Shown here piece by piece: positions 57,287-64,000 of a stretch of DNA of 64,000 bases (position 1 is the stretch's first letter; every line of letters starts with the position of its first letter). Source of the stretch: Corynebacterium sp. P4-C1 (GTDB lineage: Bacteria > Actinomycetota > Actinomycetes > Mycobacteriales > Mycobacteriaceae); assembly GCF_030503595.1 (NCBI RefSeq), contig NZ_CP129966.1, positions 1,364,001-1,428,000 of the forward strand, in the 5' to 3' direction. Under the pieces are notes generated by a model that was not told the DNA's origin, searched no databases, and saw nothing but the letters and a program-made list of their open reading frames with translations. The translations under genes and the position numbers were made by a program.

Positions 57287-60200
57287 TAAATGTCATCCTC
57301 TCCCGGCATGGTGGGCATGCTCACCGGACGCGACACGGAACCCAAGTCCAGCTCCGGGCTTTCGTCGAGCGCGGTGTGCTTCAGGCGGTCAGCCTCGTCG
57401 AGCATCCGCAGAATCTGGTCGATGACCTCGTAGACGTCGAGCGCCACATCCGCGAACAGCGGGATGCGGGAGGCCAGCTCGCGCGAATCGATATCGGCGA
57501 CCGGGCGGGACGCCTGCACCGAGAGCTGGTCGCGCAGGAGCCTGTCCGTCGGGACATACTCCATGGCGATCTCGCGCTGGCGCGACAGCCACGTCTTCAC
57601 GGCTGCGAGACGCTCCTCCGGGGTGACCTCTGGGCCGGTGCCCTTGATCCTCAGCCGGTCGCCGCTCTTGCGCTCGCCGCTGGCCAGCCACTTGGCCAGA
57701 AGGCGCGTGCCCTTGAGCGTGCGGCCGATCTCCGACGGGTTGTCCGCGTCATCGTACAGGCCGCGCATCACACGGTACGGGCGGTAGCTGTCCAGCAGCG
57801 GGGTCACGCCCGCCCTCGTCCACGCCAAAGAAGCCGACTCGACGACGGCCGGCAGCCAGTCGAACACGTTGCGGAAGTTCGACGGCGGCGTCAAAAGCGG
57901 ATCCGGGAAGGACAGCCAGCCGTGGTTGCCCTCAGTGTCGTCGTACACCTTGACCGGGCTGTTGTTGTCCGGCGTGTCCAGGGTGGCCGGGAAGTCCATG
58001 TAGCCGATGATGCGGCCGATGTACCAGCCGCCGATGAATGCGCGGCGCTCCGCGTCGCTCATCGGGGTGGCGGCCTGGATCGGGCGGGCGCGCTTAGCGC
58101 GCCAGAACTCCTTGCGGGAGTCCTTCAGGCTGTCCCACTGGTCACGCATCGGGCGCAGCAGGGAGCCGAAGACGACCGGCACGTAGTTCGGGTAGGAGCC
58201 GAAGATGTCGATGGAGCGCTCCTCGCCCTGGTTCTCCAGCGCTTCGCCGAGCGGCTTCATCGGGTCCGGCAGCTTCACGTTCGGGAAGTTGACCACTTCG
58301 TCGGCGAGCAAGCGCGCGGACTCGTCGCCCTCCAGCGGGATCTTGGAGAAGTTGAAGGCGTAACCCACCTCGTCGCCGTAGAGGTTGCGCACCAGATTGT
58401 CGTCGATCTGCGCGAGCGGCAGAGCGTTCTTCATCGCCTCGGTGAACTTGGAGGCCAGGCGCTGCTGGCGTGCGCGGCGCTCGTGGTCCTGCAGGCTCGG
58501 CGCGGTGACGTAGCTGCGCAGCGAGGTGGAGATGAAGTCGTAGAAGGAGAAGCCACGGCGCTGGATGTACATGCGGGAACGCTCCAGCACCTCCTCGGCG
58601 CCGATGCGCACGGAGAACTGGCCCAGCTTCGGGTCGAGCAACTCGGTGGGGTTATTCGGGTCGCGGGTGAAGTTCATGGGCACCCACGGGCCGGTGAGCA
58701 CGATCAGGTCCTCCGGGGCCTGCTCCGCGCCCTCCAGTGCCGACCAGGAGCCACTGACCACGGACGACGCGGCGCTGGAAATCGCGTTGTCGTACGAATC
58801 GGCGTTGGTGGCGTTCTGGATGTCGTGGACGTACTGGCGCGGGAAATCGCTGATCTCGGTGAGGAAGATCTCGTTCGCGGCCTGCGCGAAACGCGGCGGC
58901 ACCATGTCGGTGTCCTCCGGCCACAGCTGCGGAACGTTCGTCTTCAGCTGCGCGACACCGAGATCCTTGTCGTTGTTGAGCGACAGCTCGTGCTCGAGGT
59001 CGGTGTGCTCGGTGGTCATCGCCTTCTGCAGCGGGCCGATGAAGCGGTCGATGAAGTCCGTCAGCGTCCCCAGCACGAAGTCCGCCATGCGGCTCGAAGC
59101 CCGGATCTGCAGCTGGGTGCGCACGTCGCGGACGATGTCTTCCATGTACTGGTCGGCGCTGACGATCTTCCCGCGCGCGTTCATCATTGCCCGTTCGGTC
59201 TCCGGGTGGAGCACGAGGCGCTGCTGCGAGCGGGCGGCCTGCTCCAGCTGCGGCAGAACGTCGCGGACGAGCATGTTCTTGATCGCGTCGAGCACCGCGC
59301 CGCCGTACGGCAGGCCGAAATTACCCACTTCGCGGCGGATGATGTCCAGGAAGCCTTCCTGCAGGTTGCGCACGCGAGCCCAGTTGAAGGCGGCGGCGTA
59401 AAAGTCCGCACCGTTGTCGGCGCTGACCTGCTGGTCGAGGACGTTGAGGGCGCTGATGACTTCCGGTGCCCAGTCGCGGCCGCGGCGGTTGTTCGGTTGC
59501 GGGATCTGGTGGCGCAGGCTGTCCGCGTACCTGTCAGCCCAGCGGTTCATCTCCGCTCCGAAGGTGCCCCACAGCCAGTCGCGCACATTGTCGCCGAACG
59601 GAATCACCGTGGTGCGCGCCTGAATCTGGCGCCAGTTGGTATCCACGCGCTGCTTGATCTGCTCATCGCCGGACGCCGGATTCGTCGGGTCAATGTGCCC
59701 GTGCACAAGCTTATCGACGGACGAACGTGCCAGCCTCTGCGCCGAGTATTCCGCGTAGCGGTCGCGGCCCATGGACAGCTGCGCGTAGCCGAAGGAACCC
59801 CACGGGAGGTTGTTCTTGTTCTGCACACCCCAGCCGTAGGTGTTGTCGCGCACCTGGAGGCCGCCCTGGTTGCCGAGGTTGAACTGGGTGAAGCGGCCCA
59901 TCGCCGCTTCGTCCATGAGCAAGGAGGCCAGGCCGCGGCCGAGCGCGCGGTAGACGGTGCCGGGCTTGCCGTCGCCGAGCTGCGCGCCCTCCGCGCCGGC
60001 GTGGGCGCCGACCGGGAACACGCGGGAAATGGGCACGCTCTCGTCGCCCAAGTTCACACCGAGCTGTTCGAAGAGGCGGCGGTCGGTCTCGGTGGCGGAA
60101 CCCATCTGGGCGGCGGCCATCTCACCGAACATCGCCATCGCGTTCGGGTTCGCACCCATCACCTGGTCCTGCGGGATGCCGCTGAAGATGTCCGGGGTGA

Positions 60201-60870
60201 AGGCGAACATGCAGTTGCGGCCGACGCTGGCCTTGTCCAGGGAGGTCAGCAGGCGGCAGACGTCGATGGCCATGGATGCGCCAGCACCGCCCGACATGGA
60301 GGTGACCACGATGATCAGCGGCACGTCCTTGCCCGCGTTGACGGCGGATGATGCGCGGCCGGTCAGCGCTGTCTGCAGACGGCTGAGCTCACTCGCCGTG
60401 CCCGGCTGGTTGAGTGCCGCCCACGCTTTCTCCAGCTCGTCCTGCACCTCACGGAGCTTGCTCAAGGTGAGCATGCGGCCAATGGCGCGGTACTGGCCGG
60501 CACCGGCGGAAATCGGGGTGGTCTCCGCCCCCGGGTTGCGCAGCGCCCAGGAGGACACGGTGCCGAGCTTCTTGCCGCTGGCCAAACGGGCGGAGACCGC
60601 CGCGTCGACGTTGGCGTAGCGCCCGGAGGAACCCACGGAAATATAGCGCCCGCCCGCTTCCTGCACGTTCTGCAGGTTCTTACCGGCAGACTCCGGCTTG
60701 GTGGGCACGTCGAGGGATACGAACTGCCAAGCGTCCGGCAGCTTCACATCCTTCGGCGAGACGTATTCGTTGGGGAGGCGCTCCGCCAACATCGTCTTCA
60801 GCTGGTCCATCATGAACGCCAGCGTTTTGGCGCCCGAACCGCCGCAACCGACGACGAGGACTCTTTCCAT
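57286..60870 (-). CDS. Giant tubulin-like (Tubulin_2-type) protein
   Basis: A 1194-residue protein. It opens with a nucleotide-binding start (MERVLVVGCGGSGAKTLAFM, GCGGSG) and has a tubulin/FtsZ signature-like glycine loop at about 190-200 (IIVVTSMSGGAGASMAIDVC), matching GGxGxG in the T4 position. These place the first 450 or so residues in the tubulin-like family. The remaining 700 residues are mostly helical (QVSADNGADFYAAAFNWARV, RREFIGGWYIGRIIGYMDF-like) and specific to these operons. Ends PTMPGEDDI. Polymer formation is inferred only from the fold. The ATG at 60870 has AAGGAG 9 nt upstream; a longer frame to 60933 lacks an SD. One 11-mer (59709) reads SVDKL. Confidence 0.82.
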   Translation of the reverse strand: MERVLVVGCGGSGAKTLAFMMDQLKTMLAERLPNEYVSPKDVKLPDAWQFVSLDVPTKPESAGKNLQNVQEAGGRYISVGSSGRYANVDAAVSARLASGKKLGTVSSWALRNPGAETTPISAGAGQYRAIGRMLTLSKLREVQDELEKAWAALNQPGTASELSRLQTALTGRASSAVNAGKDVPLIIVVTSMSGGAGASMAIDVCRLLTSLDKASVGRNCMFAFTPDIFSGIPQDQVMGANPNAMAMFGEMAAAQMGSATETDRRLFEQLGVNLGDESVPISRVFPVGAHAGAEGAQLGDGKPGTVYRALGRGLASLLMDEAAMGRFTQFNLGNQGGLQVRDNTYGWGVQNKNNLPWGSFGYAQLSMGRDRYAEYSAQRLARSSVDKLVHGHIDPTNPASGDEQIKQRVDTNWRQIQARTTVIPFGDNVRDWLWGTFGAEMNRWADRYADSLRHQIPQPNNRRGRDWAPEVISALNVLDQQVSADNGADFYAAAFNWARVRNLQEGFLDIIRREVGNFGLPYGGAVLDAIKNMLVRDVLPQLEQAARSQQRLVLHPETERAMMNARGKIVSADQYMEDIVRDVRTQLQIRASSRMADFVLGTLTDFIDRFIGPLQKAMTTEHTDLEHELSLNNDKDLGVAQLKTNVPQLWPEDTDMVPPRFAQAANEIFLTEISDFPRQYVHDIQNATNADSYDNAISSAASSVVSGSWSALEGAEQAPEDLIVLTGPWVPMNFTRDPNNPTELLDPKLGQFSVRIGAEEVLERSRMYIQRRGFSFYDFISTSLRSYVTAPSLQDHERRARQQRLASKFTEAMKNALPLAQIDDNLVRNLYGDEVGYAFNFSKIPLEGDESARLLADEVVNFPNVKLPDPMKPLGEALENQGEERSIDIFGSYPNYVPVVFGSLLRPMRDQWDSLKDSRKEFWRAKRARPIQAATPMSDAERRAFIGGWYIGRIIGYMDFPATLDTPDNNSPVKVYDDTEGNHGWLSFPDPLLTPPSNFRNVFDWLPAVVESASLAWTRAGVTPLLDSYRPYRVMRGLYDDADNPSEIGRTLKGTRLLAKWLASGERKSGDRLRIKGTGPEVTPEERLAAVKTWLSRQREIAMEYVPTDRLLRDQLSVQASRPVADIDSRELASRIPLFADVALDVYEVIDQILRMLDEADRLKHTALDESPELDLGSVSRPVSMPTMPGEDDI

Positions 60871-61024
60871 GAAGTGGTGCTCCTTCTGAGGTTCAGTTTC
60901 CGGGGCGTCTCGGTGAAGCTTCCTCCCCGGCACTGCTTGGTTAGTTGGTGCTATTCGGTTGTGACATCAATCATGGCCGTTGTGCGGTGATCCCGCAGCC
61001 CGACGGGCCCGTTCCATGCGCAGG

Positions 61025-63967
61025 CTACTGGGGCGGCGGGCCCCAGGGGCTCGACTGCGGCCCTGAGCTCGGCGGCCCCCATGGCGACGAGCCGCCGGGC
61101 TCCGCCCCGCCAGCCGGACCGGACGGACCGGACGGACCAGCAGGACCGGAGGGACCCGCCGGCGGGTTCCATCCGCCAGCGCCACCGGCTGCAGGGCCGA
61201 ATCCCTGACCGCCACTCTGCGGCGGTGCGAAACCACCGCCGCCGGAGAAACCTGCATCGCCCGGAGGCGCGAAGCCGCCGCCCTGGTCGAACTGGCCCGG
61301 GGTCGGCTCGGCGGACGGCAGACGTTCCGCCAGTGCATCCGCGAGCGCGGGCGCTTCGGCGGCGATCTCGTTCTGCAGCTGCTCCTGGGCCGCCGGTGCG
61401 AGCGGGATGCGGGGGAACGCGACGACTTCGAGGTCGTCGACGTTCTGGCTCGGCGCGTGGACGAACCAGGAGTCCTGCACTGCCAGCGGCAGCACCGCAT
61501 GGCCGTCCTTCTCCTTGCCGTCGCCGGCAATGGACGGGGTGGACACGATGACATTCGCCGCGGACAGCGGGTTGATGGAGAAGCTCTCCACCTGCGCCTG
61601 GGCGCGGCCCGCCTGGACGGTGCGCGGACCCGGACGCATCTGGCGTGCCGCCGCATCGGTCGGGTCGATCTGCGGGTGCGGCTGGCCGTCGAAGGTCCAC
61701 CCGCCTGCACCGCGGCTCATGCGCAGCACCACCGGGCCGACCGGCGGATCACCCGGGATCTTGGAGGTCAGGTAGCGCACCAGGTAGAGCAGCAGCAGCG
61801 GGAGCAGCAGGCCCAACAGCAAAGCGAGGATGAAGGTCACCGCGGCGACGCCCTTGGACACCGGCACCTTCGAGTCGATCTTGGCGGCCACGTCGACCAC
61901 GCGCTCCTCGCCGCCGTTCTCGTCGGCGATGTGGACCGGCAGGGTGCCGTTGGCGACGAGCTGCGCCCGCTTCTCGAAGGAGAAGGTCAGCGGCAATTCT
62001 GCGGTCTCGCCGCGGCCGACGGTCAGCGCCGAATCCTTGGAGTTGTGCTCGGATTCCACCGTCACCGCCCCGAGGTCATCCATGCCGTGCTCGACCTGCT
62101 GACCGCCCTCGACCCAGATGCGCCCCGGGCCGGAGACCGGAACGTTCACGGTGACCTCGTCGCCCTCGGTGGTGACGTCGATCTGACCTGGTAGCTGCGG
62201 CAGGTTCTGCACCGCAACGCTCACAGCGCTGTCGCCCTGCAACGGGGACAGCGTCGTGCCCGGCTTGCCCTTGGCCCCTGCCGTGGTGATGGTCACGTCA
62301 GCCTTGACACGGCCGGACACCGGCGCGTCCGGAATCTTCTCCGCCGGGATCTCGACCCGGCCGGAGGAGAAGTCCGCCTTCTCCTCGAGCACGACAGGTT
62401 CGCCGCCTCCGCTTGGGACGAACTCGACCTTGCCTTCGGCCTTGCCCTCAGGATCGACGACTTTGCCCTCGGAATCGGTGAGCTCGACGACGAGTGTGCC
62501 GTCGTCCATGACCTTGAGGTCGTTCTTGCCAGCTTCACCATCAGTCTTCGCCGCATCGTCGGCGCCGTCCGCGGCGAAGGTGACGTTGAGGTCCGGGACC
62601 ATCTCGACGAGGACAGCGACCTCGCCCTTCTTCGCCACCTCGGGGTCGACGTCGATAAAGCGCATCGACCATTCGCCGGCCCAGTCCTTGTCGCTGGACT
62701 TGTTCAGAGAGCCCTCGGTGCTCTGCACCGCTTCGCCGCGTGCTTCCCAGGTGAGCTTGCCGCCGCCGGCGTTCTTCTCGCCGTTGCCGGACATGACCAC
62801 CTTGTCGCCGTTCGGCGCGGTCATCTCCAATTTCGCGTCGGGGCCGAGATCGTCGCGGCCTACAGCGCTGAAGCGGACGGAACTGATCGAGTTGTCCAGC
62901 ACGAACGCAAAGGGCTTGTCCGCGGTGGTGGTGCCGCCGACGGAACCGCCGGTATCCAGTGCGGAGCGGAATGCGGCGAAGAGGTCGCCGACCTTGTTCG
63001 CCGGGTAGAACGCGCCGTTCGGGTCCTGCTCACCACAGCTGGTGCTTCCACCCTTGCCTTCGGTGATGGCCTGGAACAGGTCGAAGTTCTCGTTGATCTC
63101 CGGGTTGGTCAGGCCGATGCCCACGTGGGTGATGCCCGCCGCGCGGAGGCGGTCGGCGACACCGTTCGGACGGCACAGGTTGTCCTCCGCCCCCTTATCG
63201 TCGGCGGTGGCCAGCTTGCCGTCGGTGAAGGTGACCAGCAGGCGGCAGGGGTCCTCGCCCGGGGAATTCAGCAGGTCCTCGCTCGCGCCCTCCAGGGCGG
63301 TGTTGTAGTCGGTGCCCTTGGTCTCTTCGGTGCGCTTCTCGAAGGCCTGGATCTGCTTCAGCACGTCTTCCTGGCTGTCGACGGTGAGCTCCGTCCAGTC
63401 CTCGTAGCCTTCGCCTGGGTTGTTGACGTTGTTCTTGTAGGTGGTGCCGAAGCCGGCGATCTTGATGTTCGTGTTCAGCTTCTGGTCCTGGCTCTTCTGC
63501 AGCAGGACCTTGGCGAAGTCCTGCGCGGCCGGGATGCGGAAGTTTTCCGGGTCCGCACCCGGCTTGCCTTCGACCTTCTTGCCGTCGTTCCACAGGTTGG
63601 TCAGACTGTTCGTCTCGTCCATGAGCAGCAGGACGTCCAACTCATCGTTGTTGGCCATGCAGGCACCGAGCTGGCCGAGCGGGTTCTCGCTACCGGCGAT
63701 CTGCTCGCTCTTAGGCTGCGCTCCGGGTTTCTCTGGTTTGTCCTGCCCGCCGGGCTTGGCTGGTGCTTGCGGCTTGTCAGGTTTATCCTGCCCATCGGGC
63801 TTGTCCGGCGTGGCCGGGTCGAGCGGCTTCATCGGGGCGGGCTGAACGGGCTGCTGGGCGGAGGCATCCCCGCCGAAGGCGCCCATGGCACTGGTGCCCA
63901 GGGCGAGCAAGGCGGCGGCACCGACGGCGGTGGCGCGGCGGGCTGTGGTCGCGATTGTCTTCTTCAT
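61025..63967 (-). CDS. Exported vWA protein with C-terminal TM and collagen-like tail
   Basis: A 980-residue membrane-anchored protein, first gene of the operon. In order: signal peptide (MKKTIATTARRATAVGAAAL to SAQQ); Lys/Pro/Asp/Gln repeats (PDKPDGQDKPDKPQAPAKPG); a vWA domain at about 105-330 with a MIDAS variant DxTxS (VLLLMDETNSLT) and VTFTDGKLA; three or more beta domains; one TM segment at about 705-735 (VTFILALLLGLLLPLLLLYL); and a roughly 250-residue tail ending in Gly/Pro repeats (PAGPSGPAGPSGPSGPAG). The topology puts the vWA domain outside and the tail inside, so it could sense an external ligand. ATG 63967 has GGAG at 9 nt; ATG 63973 is possible. The 154-bp gap after it (60871-61024) holds no gene. 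Confidence 0.82.
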   Translation of the reverse strand: MKKTIATTARRATAVGAAALLALGTSAMGAFGGDASAQQPVQPAPMKPLDPATPDKPDGQDKPDKPQAPAKPGGQDKPEKPGAQPKSEQIAGSENPLGQLGACMANNDELDVLLLMDETNSLTNLWNDGKKVEGKPGADPENFRIPAAQDFAKVLLQKSQDQKLNTNIKIAGFGTTYKNNVNNPGEGYEDWTELTVDSQEDVLKQIQAFEKRTEETKGTDYNTALEGASEDLLNSPGEDPCRLLVTFTDGKLATADDKGAEDNLCRPNGVADRLRAAGITHVGIGLTNPEINENFDLFQAITEGKGGSTSCGEQDPNGAFYPANKVGDLFAAFRSALDTGGSVGGTTTADKPFAFVLDNSISSVRFSAVGRDDLGPDAKLEMTAPNGDKVVMSGNGEKNAGGGKLTWEARGEAVQSTEGSLNKSSDKDWAGEWSMRFIDVDPEVAKKGEVAVLVEMVPDLNVTFAADGADDAAKTDGEAGKNDLKVMDDGTLVVELTDSEGKVVDPEGKAEGKVEFVPSGGGEPVVLEEKADFSSGRVEIPAEKIPDAPVSGRVKADVTITTAGAKGKPGTTLSPLQGDSAVSVAVQNLPQLPGQIDVTTEGDEVTVNVPVSGPGRIWVEGGQQVEHGMDDLGAVTVESEHNSKDSALTVGRGETAELPLTFSFEKRAQLVANGTLPVHIADENGGEERVVDVAAKIDSKVPVSKGVAAVTFILALLLGLLLPLLLLYLVRYLTSKIPGDPPVGPVVLRMSRGAGGWTFDGQPHPQIDPTDAAARQMRPGPRTVQAGRAQAQVESFSINPLSAANVIVSTPSIAGDGKEKDGHAVLPLAVQDSWFVHAPSQNVDDLEVVAFPRIPLAPAAQEQLQNEIAAEAPALADALAERLPSAEPTPGQFDQGGGFAPPGDAGFSGGGGFAPPQSGGQGFGPAAGGAGGWNPPAGPSGPAGPSGPSGPAGGAEPGGSSPWGPPSSGPQSSPWGPPPQ

Positions 63968-64000
63968 GGTCATGTTCTCCTCGCGGCGCTTAGAGCCTGC

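Noticed and set aside
54779..57289. 836-codon open frame on the + strand
   Set aside because: Antisense shadow of the 951-residue two-TM protein, for the same reasons.
57196..60351. 1051-codon open frame on the + strand
   Set aside because: It is the complement of the tubulin-like gene. Its composition is Arg/His/Gly/Val-rich as expected for the antisense of GC-rich codons, with no SD and no recognisable motif.

Overview
The window is a GC-rich actinobacterial chromosome segment, almost certainly from a Corynebacterium. The evidence is a split S10/spc ribosomal cluster with unrelated genes inserted, a bifunctional ThiD-TenA protein, a 181-residue adenylate kinase, an Asp23 operon and corynebacterial-type surface proteins. 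I could not fix the species.

Layout, left to right. 1-1900: an IS256-family element cut by the window edge, inserted into an IS30-family transposase of which only the 3' part remains. 1942-5076: a large polytopic membrane protein and truA. 5162-15716 (minus strand): rplQ-rpoA-rpsD-rpsK-rpsM, infA, an L,D-transpeptidase, map, adk, secY, then rplO-rpmD-rpsE-rplR-rplF-rpsH. 16308-19885: a DUF2786 protein, L-lactate dehydrogenase, a C-terminally truncated HAD phosphatase, and a scar of remnants (helicase tail, tiny acidic ORF, possible IS3 tail). 19886-21156: rplE-rplX-rplN, with a divergent TPP riboswitch and thiD-tenA, then an FNT channel. 24141-27622: a tandem pair of dynamin-like GTPases, the first with a one-base frameshift. 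27629-29081: a secreted protein and a lipoprotein. 29178-34324: the S10 operon (rpsJ to rpsQ). 35013-38247: a six-gene Asp23/AmaP-type envelope operon. 38244-40268: a conserved hypothetical and an HNH/DUF222 protein. 40511-45265: tuf, fusA, rpsG, rpsL.

45495-63967 is the most unusual part. It is one long minus-strand operon of eleven genes, read from high to low coordinates: a secreted or membrane-anchored vWA protein, a giant tubulin-like protein, a two-TM protein, an Fn3-like protein, a GTPase-associated GAP1-like protein, a cytoplasmic vWA-like protein, a P-loop GTPase, three small Pro/Gln-rich proteins (two with a single TM), and a 471-residue helical protein. Most junctions are overlapping stop/start codons. 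The composition suggests a membrane-spanning, nucleotide-switched complex related to GTPase/tubulin-like/vWA conflict or signalling systems. Its biochemical role is not known to me.

Laid over all of this is a short dispersed sequence. The 11-mer CGTCGATAAGC (or its complement) occurs exactly 19 times between 10067 and 59719, in genes and between genes and on both strands, where about 0.03 copies would be expected by chance. No tRNA, rRNA or CRISPR array was seen.
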